Assembly (NCBI GenBank): GCA_002428325.1
Contig: DIVR01000007.1
Location: 1 to 64,000, forward strand
DNA from: a bacterium UBP4_UBA6127
GTDB lineage: Bacteria; UBP4; UBA4092
Direction: 5' to 3'
Length of the DNA stretch: 64,000 nucleotides
In this document: positions 9,252 to 18,422 of the stretch, one piece after another
How the letters are laid out: each line of letters starts with the position of its first letter
How positions within the stretch are numbered: the stretch's first letter is position 1
Notes under the pieces: generated by a model
Seen by the model: only the letters and a program-made list of their open reading frames with translations
Databases searched by the model: none
Told to the model about the DNA's origin: nothing
Program-made: the position numbers and the translations under genes

Positions 9252-9719
9252 TTAATTCAAATCAGCCAGTATTTCCAGGAAGGTATTTACATCCCGTTCC
9301 TTGATTAACTCATTGACATGGGAGAAACAGACAAATCCCTTCTTATCAATGACAACAGTCGCCCGCTGAGCAATTCCTTTTTCCTCGTCATATACGCCAT
9401 ATTTCTGGGCGGTTTCACCTTTGGGATGAAAATCAGAAAGCATAGTGAAAGAGGCTACTTGGCAATGGCCGGCAAAGGCTTTCAGTGTATATAAAGAATC
9501 CACACTGATAGCAAATATCTCAGTATCTTTCTCAGTAAATTCTTTCATGTGTTTATCGAAATTCGGCATTTCCACACTACAGACCGGAGAGAAAGCTAAT
9601 GGAAAAAAGAAAAGCACCACATTTTTCTTCCCTTGATAATCTGACAGTTTAATTTTCTTATCCCCAGTGGTACCCGGAAGCTCAAAATCCGGAGCTAGTT
9701 TGCTTTTCTCAATCACCAT
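9252..9719 (-). CDS. Peroxiredoxin (AhpC/TSA family, AhpE/PrxQ-like)
   Basis: This thiol peroxidase reduces hydroperoxides in the cytoplasm. The peroxidatic Cys47 sits in FFPLAFSPVCSVE, close to the AhpE/BCP consensus. Cys86 (AGHCQVASF) could act as a resolving cysteine. The length of 155 aa is normal. A strong ribosome site (AAGGAGG) precedes the ATG. It is a single-gene unit between D-aminoacylase and carA. The subfamily is not settled. Confidence 0.9.
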   Translation of the reverse strand: MVIEKSKLAPDFELPGTTGDKKIKLSDYQGKKNVVLFFFPLAFSPVCSVEMPNFDKHMKEFTEKDTEIFAISVDSLYTLKAFAGHCQVASFTMLSDFHPKGETAQKYGVYDEEKGIAQRATVVIDKKGFVCFSHVNELIKERDVNTFLEILADLN

Positions 9720-9793
9720 AGTACTATCCTCCTTAAAAATGAACCTGCCAGAAGTAAAATTCCGGCAATCCCTTAATAAACAATCCCAATCGT

Positions 9794-11377
9794 TTAATGG
9801 TTCCGGATAATCCTGCCTGCCAAAGTGCCAGTATGGATACCTTCCTCAATAATAACACTCCCGTTGACAATAACATAATCTATCCCAATGGGGTATTGAT
9901 GAGGTTTCATGTAACTGGCCATGTCTTTTATCCGGCGCTGGCTGAATATAACCACATCGGCAAAATTATCTTTTTTAAGTAACCCTCGTTTTTTAAGGCT
10001 TAATATTTCCGCATTCAGCCCGGTCATCCGGCGGACTGCTTCTTCAACACTGAAAAGGTCTTTTTCTTTCGCATAATGAGCAATCACCCTGGGAAAGGTG
10101 CCATACGCCCGAGGGTGAGGTCTATCTGCGTTCAAGGGAGGATAAGGGGCCCTGGCTGTCGTATCAGAACCGATGCCTACCCAGTTTTGGGAGAGGATAT
10201 GGTCGGTTTCTTCATCATTCATTGAGAAGAAAATAGCCGAGACCAACCCCTCTTCTTCCAGAAGGACATCACAGATGGCCTCCGGAATAGACTGGTTCCT
10301 TTCAGCGGCGACCGACTGAAGGGTCATTCCCTGATAATGATTGTTTTTTTCGGTATGGACTGCCGAAATCAGGGTATCTTCATATCCTGACTCCTGCCCG
10401 ATATTCGCAATGATTTCATCAATGATTCGTTTGCGGATGTCAGGGGTTTTCAGTCTCTCCATCATTTTGAGGATTCCGCCGTCATGAGCCCAATCCGGCA
10501 GCAAAGTGGACAATTCTGTGCTGGAGGCGATATAGGGATATCGATCGGCATGGACTTTGAGTCCAGCTTCCCGCGCCAGAGAAATCAATTCCAAAGCCCA
10601 GATTCCCTTTCCCCAGTTCTTGTTTCCGGCAACTTTCAGGTGGGAAATCTGCACCGGGATATTGGCCCGCCGCCCGATGGTAATGGTTTCCACAATAGAT
10701 TCCAGAAGCCTTTGGCCTTCGGAACGCATATGGGAAGCATAAATCCCCCCCTTGGCTGCCGCCACTTTAGCCAGTTCAACCAGCTCATCCATATCGGCAA
10801 AACAGCCCGGAGGATAAATCAATCCGGTAGTCAGTCCCAAAGCCCCCTGGTCCATGGCCTTATCCATCTCATATTTCAATTTATCCAATTCTTCCGGGGT
10901 TGGGGCTCGTTTACCTTCTCCCATACAATAGGTACGAAGGGAGCCATGGCCCAGGAATGTCCCATAATTAGTCCCAATGCCCTGTTTTTCCAATCGGCCG
11001 AAGAATCCAGCCAAATCTTCCCAGTCAATTTCCAACCCATGTTCTTTCATGAAACTCCTGGTTTCAGCAAACCCTTCCTCTCCGATAGGGAAAGGAGTCA
11101 TTCCGCAGTTGCCGGAAATATCGGTCGTAACCCCCTGCCGGATTTTACTTTCAGACCGGGGATTCACAAACAGGGAACAATCGGTATGGGAATGGATATC
11201 AATAAACCCGGGACAGACACAGAGACCCGTAGCATCAATCACCCGCTGGGCTTTTTCTACCGGAATCTCAGGAGCCAAATCCGCTATCTTATCTTTTTTG
11301 ATTGCCAAGTCGGCTTTTTGCCGGGGTTTCCCGGTTCCATCGATTATTTCGCCATTTTTAATCAGGAGGTCAAACAT
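9794..11377 (-). CDS. N-acyl-D-amino-acid deacylase (D-aminoacylase) family amidohydrolase
   Basis: This amidohydrolase-superfamily enzyme is expected to release D-amino acids from N-acylated forms, or to act on related amides. The metal site HSHTD (62-66), Cys91 in GNCGMTPFP, and a later HSHLK-type region (ISHLKVAGNKNWG) plus a C-terminal SDTTARAPYP region follow the D-aminoacylase pattern. The length of 527 aa is typical. A GGAG ribosome site precedes the ATG. It starts 18 bp after the ADP-ribosylglycohydrolase gene, so the two are probably one operon. No signal peptide is seen. Cleavage of peptidoglycan-derived D-amino acid conjugates is a reasonable but unproven role. Confidence 0.85.
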   Translation of the reverse strand: MFDLLIKNGEIIDGTGKPRQKADLAIKKDKIADLAPEIPVEKAQRVIDATGLCVCPGFIDIHSHTDCSLFVNPRSESKIRQGVTTDISGNCGMTPFPIGEEGFAETRSFMKEHGLEIDWEDLAGFFGRLEKQGIGTNYGTFLGHGSLRTYCMGEGKRAPTPEELDKLKYEMDKAMDQGALGLTTGLIYPPGCFADMDELVELAKVAAAKGGIYASHMRSEGQRLLESIVETITIGRRANIPVQISHLKVAGNKNWGKGIWALELISLAREAGLKVHADRYPYIASSTELSTLLPDWAHDGGILKMMERLKTPDIRKRIIDEIIANIGQESGYEDTLISAVHTEKNNHYQGMTLQSVAAERNQSIPEAICDVLLEEEGLVSAIFFSMNDEETDHILSQNWVGIGSDTTARAPYPPLNADRPHPRAYGTFPRVIAHYAKEKDLFSVEEAVRRMTGLNAEILSLKKRGLLKKDNFADVVIFSQRRIKDMASYMKPHQYPIGIDYVIVNGSVIIEEGIHTGTLAGRIIRNH

Positions 11378-11395
11378 GGATAAAACTCCTTATTC

Positions 11396-12730
11396 TCAGG
11401 AGATGATTCGGATGGCCTGTTGACAGGTTCGGTCGGCCAGTTCCGATATCTGATTGACATAGAACCCTACGACATCAGATTTTAAAGTATTATTCAAAGG
11501 AGCCGCCCATTTAGCAGGAATCCCTTCCACACCCAATAAGGCTCCCAGAATGGAACCCACAGTCGCTCCATTGCAATCAGTATCCCAACCGCCCAGGACT
11601 GCCAGGGTAATACCCTTTTCGAAATCCCGGCCAGCATACATCAAGGCCATAATCACTACAGCCGCATTATTGATGGTATGGACAGCATGGTATTTACCAT
11701 AAGCGTCATGTATCCGTTGAGTCGTCTTTTCCGGGTCATTATCTTCCTTCACCCATTTCATGACATTATGAACTGCTTCATAAAGCCGGGAAGTTTTGGG
11801 AATCTCCGCCAATCCGGCCAAAATAGCTTCTTCCACTGTCTTGGCAGCGAAAGCCGCCGCAATAATAGCAGCCATCAGCATTTCCCCATAAATCCCATTT
11901 TTCACATGGGTCAGGCTGGCATCCCGATAGGCCAATTCCGCCGCCTTTTCAGGCCAACCCGGAGCCGCATACCCAAAAGCATCGGCCCGAATCTGGGCGC
12001 CGATCCATTCCCGGTAAGGATTATTGAGGCTGGCAGACAAGGGAGGTTCTATATTATTTATCAAGTTGTAATAAGCCACCCGTTCCGCCGTATAAATCCT
12101 CAAATAAGGGAGCCGGGACAGCCAGGTCATAGCAACATCCTGAGTTTTGAAATCCGGCCCGAATTTCTCCAGGTAATATAGACCCAGGATGGTATAGTCC
12201 AAATCATCATCCCGTTCGGCAGCCTTGAGGTTTTCTTTGGCGCAGGGAATATATTCTTCATCCCAGGCCTCATAATGGACATATTCGGGAATTCCTTTGG
12301 ATAATCGGGGCAGGTAGTCTGATAGGGGAAGAACTCCATGCTGGCTCATCACATCCAGCATCATTTTTCGGTTATGGCCCAGGGGTTCTACCGGTTTTCC
12401 TAATAGGCAGCCGGCGCATCGGCCCAGCCACGCCCCCTGAATTCGGGTTTTCAGTTCCGCCTCCCCCAGGATTTTTTTATAACGCCGGGGGCCTCGGCTT
12501 CTTTTTTTTAGGATTTTAGCGAATTCACTGGGTTCCTGATAAGGAAAATCCTTTCGAGGTTTAAGCCGGGATGCCTTCTTATATAAACGGGCGGCCAGTT
12601 TCTCGATATCAGGGTCTTCTTTCTTCAGAGATTCATATTCTTTTTTCAGTTCAGTGGTATCGCAACCTTCTTCTTCCAATTGAGTTATCTCAATTTTCAT
12701 CAGGTAGAACAGGGTCTCGGTGTAAGGCAT
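11396..12730 (-). CDS. ADP-ribosylglycohydrolase (DraG/ARH) family protein
   Basis: These enzymes remove ADP-ribose from proteins or small molecules, or act as related glycohydrolases, with two Mg ions. The opening RCAGCLLGKPVEPLG, the aspartate cluster DDDLDYT and the C-terminal GGWDTDCNGATVGSILGA carry the metal-binding pattern. The length is 444 aa, with about 100 extra helical, lysine-rich residues at the N-terminus before the catalytic domain. The ATG at 12730 was chosen because GAGG lies 5 nt upstream. It probably forms an operon with the D-aminoacylase. The real substrate is unknown; many bacterial members are not protein hydrolases. Confidence 0.85.
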   Translation of the reverse strand: MPYTETLFYLMKIEITQLEEEGCDTTELKKEYESLKKEDPDIEKLAARLYKKASRLKPRKDFPYQEPSEFAKILKKRSRGPRRYKKILGEAELKTRIQGAWLGRCAGCLLGKPVEPLGHNRKMMLDVMSQHGVLPLSDYLPRLSKGIPEYVHYEAWDEEYIPCAKENLKAAERDDDLDYTILGLYYLEKFGPDFKTQDVAMTWLSRLPYLRIYTAERVAYYNLINNIEPPLSASLNNPYREWIGAQIRADAFGYAAPGWPEKAAELAYRDASLTHVKNGIYGEMLMAAIIAAAFAAKTVEEAILAGLAEIPKTSRLYEAVHNVMKWVKEDNDPEKTTQRIHDAYGKYHAVHTINNAAVVIMALMYAGRDFEKGITLAVLGGWDTDCNGATVGSILGALLGVEGIPAKWAAPLNNTLKSDVVGFYVNQISELADRTCQQAIRIIS

Positions 12731-12765
12731 ATATCCTCTCTCTGCAATCAAAAATAAATCTCACC

Positions 12766-12790
12766 AAATAAAAAAGGGCATAAAGCCCTT
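12766..12790 (-). terminator. Hairpin terminator after yajC
   Basis: A 6-bp stem, AAGGGC (12774-12779) with GCCCTT (12785-12790), is followed on the minus strand by a T run. It ends the tgt-yajC unit. Confidence 0.75.
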
Positions 12791-12831
12791 ATATTATCAG
12801 AATTATAATTAAATTAAAGAGGTATTCAAGA

Positions 12832-13191
12832 TTATTTTACTTCAGAAGTGCTGCTTTCATCCGATTTGATGGAAACAATAGCATTTCTGGAGACTTCAAT
12901 TTTCACATTATCCGCAATCTTGACTTTGATAGGATCATCACTGGCATTGGCTACGATTCCATGAATCCCGCCGGAAGTGATTACTTTATCGCCGGCTTTG
13001 ATTTTACTCAGCCGTTCCTGGTGTTTTTTCTGTTCCTTGCGCTGGGGATAAATCAGGAAAAAATAGAAAATCACCATGATCACAATCATCATAGTTATAG
13101 GATTGGCATACCAGGGGGCGGTTTCAGTGGCTTGACCTGCCTGAGGATTAGCAGCCATGGCATAAGCATTACTTATAAAAAATCCAAACAT
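12832..13191 (-). CDS. yajC: Preprotein translocase subunit YajC
   Basis: This is a small inner-membrane accessory of the SecDF complex. After a short N-terminal region, one transmembrane helix (PITMMIVIMVIFYFFLIY) runs into the family signature YPQRKEQKKHQERLSKIKAGDKVITSGGIHG. The length is 119 aa from the ATG at 13191, which has GGAG 5-6 nt upstream; a longer reading frame from 13257 lacks such a site. It follows tgt, the common tgt-yajC arrangement, but secD and secF are not present after it. Confidence 0.93.
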   Translation of the reverse strand: MFGFFISNAYAMAANPQAGQATETAPWYANPITMMIVIMVIFYFFLIYPQRKEQKKHQERLSKIKAGDKVITSGGIHGIVANASDDPIKVKIADNVKIEVSRNAIVSIKSDESSTSEVK

Positions 13192-13225
13192 AATAACTCC
13201 TTTATCTAATTTATATTTTTGGGGT

Positions 13226-14374
13226 TCAGGAATCCAAACCTGACTGATACTTGGCAAAAAATTCCTGTTTATATTCAGAAAACCTGTCTTCCTGAATAGA
13301 CTTCCGGATTTGACTCACTAATTTTAACAGAAAATAAAGGTTGTGTAAGGTACAAAGCCGGAAACCCAGAATCTCACCGGCCCAGATAAGATGCCGAATA
13401 TAGGCCCGGGTATAATTCCGGCAGGCATAACAGTCACATTCATCGTCCATGGGTTTAAAGTCTTCCGCATAGGCTCCATTACGGACAACTAATTTTCCAT
13501 GGGCTGTGAAAACCGTCCCATTGCGGGCATTCCGGGTCGGGAGGACACAGTCAAACATATCCACTCCCCGTTCAATGCACTGGAAAAGCTCCAAGGGAGA
13601 ACCCAACCCCATGAAATAACGGGGTTTTTCTTCCGGCAGCTGGCTGATAGAAGCCTCCAGCATCTCCATCATCATTGGAACACTTTCCCCGACACTCAAT
13701 CCCCCGATGGAATAACCGGGAAAATCCAAGTCCACCAGCTGGCGGGCGGATTCAATCCGAAGTTCCGGATACATCCCTCCCTGGCATATCCCATACAAGG
13801 CGGAATGGGTCAAAGGTTCGGCATCCAGTTGTTTCTGCCATTCTTCTTTGCAACGGGCCGCCCAGCGGGTAGTCATTTCCAGGGATTTTCGGGCATACTC
13901 TTTCTCCGCAGGATAAGGAACACATTCATCCAGGCTCATAATAATATCAGCCCCCAGGTCCATTTCAATCTGGATGGCTTTCTCCGGACTCAGATAATGT
14001 TTGGACCCATCCAGATGGGATTTGAATTCCACCCCATCCTCCCGGACCTTTCGTAAATCCGATAAACTGAATACTTGGAATCCCCCTGAATCGGTCAGGA
14101 TTGGCTTCTTCCAGTTCATGAAACCATGCAGACCCCCTGCCCGTTTGATAATGCTTTCCCCGGGACGGAGATATAAATGATAGGTATTGCATAAAATAAT
14201 CTGGGACCCTATTTCCACCAGTTCTTCCGGGGACATACATTTCACAGTCGCCTGAGTCCCAACCGGCATGAAAATAGGAGTTTGAATTTCCCCATGGGCA
14301 GTCTGAATCAACCCAGCTCGGGCCTGAGTCCGGGTATCTTTTTTCTCCAAGGTAAACTTAAAATCTGGTTTCAT
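13226..14374 (-). CDS. tgt: tRNA-guanine(34) transglycosylase
   Basis: It exchanges guanine for preQ1 at the wobble position of GUN-anticodon tRNAs (queuosine pathway). The motifs LTDSGGFQVFSLS, the catalytic region MFDCVLPTRNARNG and the zinc site CDCYACRNYTRAYIRHL are present. The ATG at 14374 gives 382 aa, the usual length; an extension to 14464 adds 30 residues unlike the family. No strong ribosome site marks either start. It leads the tgt-yajC unit. Confidence 0.95.
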   Translation of the reverse strand: MKPDFKFTLEKKDTRTQARAGLIQTAHGEIQTPIFMPVGTQATVKCMSPEELVEIGSQIILCNTYHLYLRPGESIIKRAGGLHGFMNWKKPILTDSGGFQVFSLSDLRKVREDGVEFKSHLDGSKHYLSPEKAIQIEMDLGADIIMSLDECVPYPAEKEYARKSLEMTTRWAARCKEEWQKQLDAEPLTHSALYGICQGGMYPELRIESARQLVDLDFPGYSIGGLSVGESVPMMMEMLEASISQLPEEKPRYFMGLGSPLELFQCIERGVDMFDCVLPTRNARNGTVFTAHGKLVVRNGAYAEDFKPMDDECDCYACRNYTRAYIRHLIWAGEILGFRLCTLHNLYFLLKLVSQIRKSIQEDRFSEYKQEFFAKYQSGLDS

Positions 14375-14759
14375 CTGTTCTCTCAGTCTCTCACCCTCAA
14401 GGTAAATGGATTTTTCTCCCTGATTTCGGGGGGTTCCGGGTCTGTTGTTGGCCGAATCACCCAATTTTACAAAGTATTATTATAAACGACCCTTGGAAAT
14501 ATCACCTTTTCCTCTTCCGGCTTACCCCTTTTTCTCCAATTTCCACCGGAACGAGACCCAGGCTGTAACCATCAGCCTGGGTCTCACTCTAATCACTGGA
14601 AATAGTGTATAGAGGTTAACCATCATGGGAATCCGGGAATAAGGGTGATAAAATGAATAAATACCCCCCTGGTGATTTAGGAATGGGAATAGAGATTTTG
14701 AATTGGAAATCAATGAGAAATTTTGGCTTGATAGGCAAGGCTCCGATAGGATATAGAGT
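14375..14759. other. Divergent intergenic region, tgt / metallophosphoesterase
   Basis: About 385 bp lie between two divergent genes. The only clear structure is the 33-bp hairpin element at 14553-14585. Flanking TTTCCA (14540-14545) and TGGAAA (14597-14602) could extend its stem. Confidence 0.6.
14553..14585 (+). repeat. Dispersed hairpin element, copy A
   Basis: A 13-bp perfect stem (GAGACCCAGGCTG at 14553-14565, its complement at 14573-14585) has the loop TAACCAT. The same element occurs at 38414-38444 in the opposite orientation, with loop ATGGTTA. Confidence 0.85.
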
Positions 14760-15623
14760 ATGAGAAGGGTTCAACGCCTCAACCGACGGCAGTTTATCCG
14801 GGCATTGGCTTGGACCAGTTTTTCCCTGGGATTAGGCGGCACCTCTTATGCAACCCTATGGGAACCCAGCTGGGTCAAAGTTCAAAAGATAAAACTGGCT
14901 TATCCTGACCTCCCCCCCGGATTGGAGGGACTCACCCTTCTCCAGCTTTCGGATATTCATTTAAGTAGAGTTGTCTCAAGGAGTTATCTCCGACAATGCA
15001 TCCAAATGGCTAACCAGCTAAAACCGGACATTGTCCTTTTGACCGGAGATTACATTACCCGGCAGAAGAAATATATCCCACTGATGGCAGAAGAATTAAG
15101 CCACTTGAAATCCCCCCTGGGTTCTTATGCAGTCCTGGGAAACCACGACTACTGGACTCATGGCCCTATGGTCAAAACAGCCCTTCGGAAAGCAGGAATC
15201 CATGTCCTGACTAATCAGCATACTCAAATCCAGGTAAAAGATACCGAATTATGGATATTGGGAGTTGATGACCTTTGGGCCGGTATCTTTGATTTGGAAA
15301 AGACTTTTCACGGGACCCCGGAAGACCGGTTCCGAATCCTTTTAATGCATAATCCTGATGAATTTGAAAAGGCTTCCGGGTATAATCCGAATCTTATCCT
15401 CAGCGGACATACTCATGGGGGACAGGTTTCACTGCCTTATTACGGGCCCATTTTGACCCCTTCCCGGCATGGAAACCTCTATGCCTCCGGGCTCTTCAAA
15501 AAAGAAGAGACCCTGATGTATGTCAATCGAGGCTTGGGATTAATATCTCCCCCGGTACGGATGGGAGTCCGGCCGGAAATCTCCCTTTTCACCCTGCACA
15601 GGGAAACTCGTTATCCGGCATAG
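14760..15623 (+). CDS. Exported metallophosphoesterase (YaeI-like)
   Basis: This calcineurin-like phosphoesterase has 287 aa. The motifs DIHLS, GDYIT, GNHDYW and GHTHGGQ cover the binuclear metal site. The N-terminus carries a twin-arginine-like NRRQFIRALA followed by a hydrophobic stretch, which suggests Tat export or a membrane anchor. Relatives include YaeI/YkuE-type phosphodiesterases acting on lipid or lipid-A precursors; the substrate here is unknown. AGGA lies about 8 nt before the ATG. It is convergent with the diguanylate cyclase gene. Confidence 0.85.
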   Translation: MRRVQRLNRRQFIRALAWTSFSLGLGGTSYATLWEPSWVKVQKIKLAYPDLPPGLEGLTLLQLSDIHLSRVVSRSYLRQCIQMANQLKPDIVLLTGDYITRQKKYIPLMAEELSHLKSPLGSYAVLGNHDYWTHGPMVKTALRKAGIHVLTNQHTQIQVKDTELWILGVDDLWAGIFDLEKTFHGTPEDRFRILLMHNPDEFEKASGYNPNLILSGHTHGGQVSLPYYGPILTPSRHGNLYASGLFKKEETLMYVNRGLGLISPPVRMGVRPEISLFTLHRETRYPA

Positions 15624-15648
15624 GTTGTTGAATCGGCAATGCCATGAA

Positions 15649-17034
15649 TCAACGGACAATATTGAGAGAATCCCGGCGATTCTTCTTTACTTCATACATT
15701 CGGACATCGGCTTCTGCAATCAGTTCTTCAATCGTCAAATCCGTCTGGTTCGAGTAAAATGAAATCCCCAGGCTGGCAGATAAAGGCAACGGTAAATGGG
15801 ATTGGATGTTATTTTCCTGAATTTTCTCCATCAGGCGGCTTTGCAAGAGTGATTCACACCCATCATTGACATCCACAGCCAGAACGAGAAATTCATCTCC
15901 ACCTATACGGCCGATAATATCTGATTCTCGAAAAACTTTTTTGAGCAACTGGGCGAAGGCCTTCAGGTAACGGTCCCCTTCCGGGTGGCCATACTCATCA
16001 TTCACCTTCTTCAGATAATCAATATCCATATAAAAAAGCACCGCTCGTTTATTCATCCTTCGGCATAGCTTTAATTGGCGATGGGCCAGCCAGAGAAATC
16101 CCCTTCGGTTGAATAATCCGGTTAAATCATCTTCTACCGAAAGGTTGCGAAGGGTCTCTTCAGAATGTTTCCGCAGGGTAATATCATTCAATACCAGCAT
16201 AGTCCCCAAAAATTGATGGGTGACATCCTGCATTCGAGTCAGCTTACACTCATACCAGAGTTGATTCTGGTGATTCTGGAATTGCTTTTCAAATTCCATG
16301 TATTGATTATTCTCCGAATGCATCTGTTCCAGTTCTTTTTGAATCCAACTCAGGGATTCACCCACATGATAAGAATGATAATAAGCATCCCCTGGAAGGG
16401 ATTGAGACTTGTACAGATGAATAGCCGCATCATTCATGTGATTGATCAGGTTAGATTCGTCTAGGATGAATACAGGCTGGGGAAGGCTTCCAAAAAGGGC
16501 CAGATACTTGTTTTTTTCATTTGTAATATTACGGCTGTAGGCTTCCAGAGCCTGGATTTTCTCATCTGCCGTAGTATTATGCCAGGCGGAAGAAATCATT
16601 ATCTCCATCTGGTCAAAATATCCCTCCAGGTAGGAACAGCACCATTCGTGGGTTTCCGTTTCTAACATGGACTCCATAAGGCATTCCTTATAAGCCCGGC
16701 GGTAATATTTAAATAACCCTAAAAACAACTCGATAGGTATCCCCCGTTGCCGATGGGAACGGACTATTTCAATACAAAACCTCATAGAAGGAGAATTCGG
16801 GTCATTATCAGAAGGTTTCATCTGGGGGATATCAGGATTCAGGATGGTATACTCCGAGAGTGTTTGAGTAAGGCCTTGTACCGACAAACGCCACGCTTCC
16901 GCCAAAGTGGAAGTATATCGGGTGAACTGGTATTCTCTGGCATAATATAATATCCGTTCCATCAACCATATTTCCTGCCGATGCAACAGCTCTATTAGCT
17001 TAGTTCTTCTGGTATGGTTTCCATGACCTGACAT
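15649..17034 (-). CDS. Diguanylate cyclase with N-terminal sensor and PAS-like domain
   Basis: The C-terminal GGDEF domain (about 295-461) has an intact GRIGGDEFLVL active site, so cyclic-di-GMP synthesis is expected. Before it lies a PAS-like segment (about 175-290, LPQPVFILDESNLINHMNDAA). The first ~170 residues are helical and resemble cytoplasmic sensor domains rather than a membrane receptor; I cannot name the family. No transmembrane helix is seen. It stands alone upstream of the pilus operon on the same strand, and c-di-GMP control of the pili is a plausible link but only inference. Confidence 0.88.
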   Translation of the reverse strand: MSGHGNHTRRTKLIELLHRQEIWLMERILYYAREYQFTRYTSTLAEAWRLSVQGLTQTLSEYTILNPDIPQMKPSDNDPNSPSMRFCIEIVRSHRQRGIPIELFLGLFKYYRRAYKECLMESMLETETHEWCCSYLEGYFDQMEIMISSAWHNTTADEKIQALEAYSRNITNEKNKYLALFGSLPQPVFILDESNLINHMNDAAIHLYKSQSLPGDAYYHSYHVGESLSWIQKELEQMHSENNQYMEFEKQFQNHQNQLWYECKLTRMQDVTHQFLGTMLVLNDITLRKHSEETLRNLSVEDDLTGLFNRRGFLWLAHRQLKLCRRMNKRAVLFYMDIDYLKKVNDEYGHPEGDRYLKAFAQLLKKVFRESDIIGRIGGDEFLVLAVDVNDGCESLLQSRLMEKIQENNIQSHLPLPLSASLGISFYSNQTDLTIEELIAEADVRMYEVKKNRRDSLNIVR

Positions 17035-17281
17035 TATCTGTTTGACTTTCTTAATTGGATATCAGGTTCATGAAAGAAAGAGGGGTAATATTAAAGACAC
17101 GAACCCTAATTTTTCACCAGACCTGACAAATAGTAAGGTTGGATTATTCAAAACCGACCCTAAAACAAATAATATTATCTACCTTATGCTTTTATCATGT
17201 CAATACGGAATAAAATCCAACATGAAGAAATATACCCCAAAAGCTCAATCAAGATTGATTCCATGGATGATAATTTCGATA

Positions 17282-18376
17282 TTACAATATCTTAATCAAT
17301 GCAAAATATGGCAAGAAAACCGACAGGGCAATAAAAAGGACAACACTCCCCACCACCAGCACCAGAATCGGTTCTATGATTGAAGTGATTCCCCGAATAG
17401 TGACATCAATTTCTTCCTCATAAGTCATAGCAATCCGTTCCAGGACTTCTTCCAGGGTTCCGGCCTGTTCACCCACAGAGATGATATCCACTGCCAGGGG
17501 AGGAATAATATCGGAATCTCTTAAGACCTCCTCAAAGGTTCCTCCCTTGACCAGGTTGTCATAGGCATTCTGAATGGTAATAGACATGTTCAAGCTGCCG
17601 GTAACTGCTTTGGATAATTGAAGGGCTTCCAGGAGAGGCACCCCTGAATGCAACAGGACAGACATGGTCCGGGTAAATCGGGCAACCACTACCTTGGTGT
17701 ATAACATCCCGAAAACCGGAATCTTCAATTCAAATCGATCATAAAGATATTTTCCACGCTCCGTATTTTTTAATATCCAGAATAATACCCCTAACAAACA
17801 GAGGGCCACCAATACCAACGGCCAATGCATCTGCAGTATTTCAGATACAAAAATAATCATTTGGGTGGGAACTGGAATTTGAATATTCCGCTCTGAATTC
17901 TTGAATAACGGGATAAACACCGGGATTACTCTCATTAAAAGAAAGATAATCACCCCGAGAGCTACCAGCAATGAGACCAGGGGATAAGCAAAGGCTGATT
18001 TTAGTTTCTGGCGAAGGGCAACACTCTTTTCCATCAGGTCGGCAATCCGATGTAATGCCTCATCCAGGGTCCCCGAAGATTCCCCCACACGAATCATACT
18101 GACAATCAACGGATTGAAGTATCTTGGATAGTTCTCCATGGCACGGGAAACAGTCCCTCCATTTTCCACAAAGCGAGCAACTTCGCCCAATGCCTTCCTT
18201 AATTTAGGCTGGCTGGTACGTACTGCCAGTGTTTTTAAGCTTTTCAAAACCGGAATCCCCGATTGGATCAGGATGGAGAACCCCCGACAGAAAGATGAAA
18301 CATCTTTCTGAGTAACAGGCGTCGGAAACTGCCAACGCAGGGCTTTACGTATCTTATTCGTTTTTTCTTGAGCCAT
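17282..18376 (-). CDS. Type IV pilus/type II secretion inner-membrane protein (PilC/GspF)
   Basis: This is the polytopic platform protein of the pilus or type II secretion machine. Two copies of the T2SSF domain are visible: FCRGFSILIQSGIPVLKSL (about 30) and FTRTMSVLLHSGVPLLEAL (about 235), each followed by hydrophobic spans. The ATG at 18376 has GAGGGG 7 nt upstream, giving 364 aa; a start at 18391 is possible. It follows the ATPase gene by about 46 bp and ends the five-gene operon. Confidence 0.92.
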   Translation of the reverse strand: MAQEKTNKIRKALRWQFPTPVTQKDVSSFCRGFSILIQSGIPVLKSLKTLAVRTSQPKLRKALGEVARFVENGGTVSRAMENYPRYFNPLIVSMIRVGESSGTLDEALHRIADLMEKSVALRQKLKSAFAYPLVSLLVALGVIIFLLMRVIPVFIPLFKNSERNIQIPVPTQMIIFVSEILQMHWPLVLVALCLLGVLFWILKNTERGKYLYDRFELKIPVFGMLYTKVVVARFTRTMSVLLHSGVPLLEALQLSKAVTGSLNMSITIQNAYDNLVKGGTFEEVLRDSDIIPPLAVDIISVGEQAGTLEEVLERIAMTYEEEIDVTIRGITSIIEPILVLVVGSVVLFIALSVFLPYFALIKIL

Positions 18377-18422
18377 GAGATTACCCCTCATAACCGGTAT
18401 GAGATTTTTCTCAGAACCGGAT

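Noticed and set aside
10484..11383. A 299-codon frame on the plus strand
   Set aside because: It lies fully antisense to the well-supported D-aminoacylase gene and shows no family motif.
17042..17383. A 113-codon plus-strand frame
   Set aside because: It has no ribosome site, looks like random low-complexity sequence and overlaps the PilC gene.
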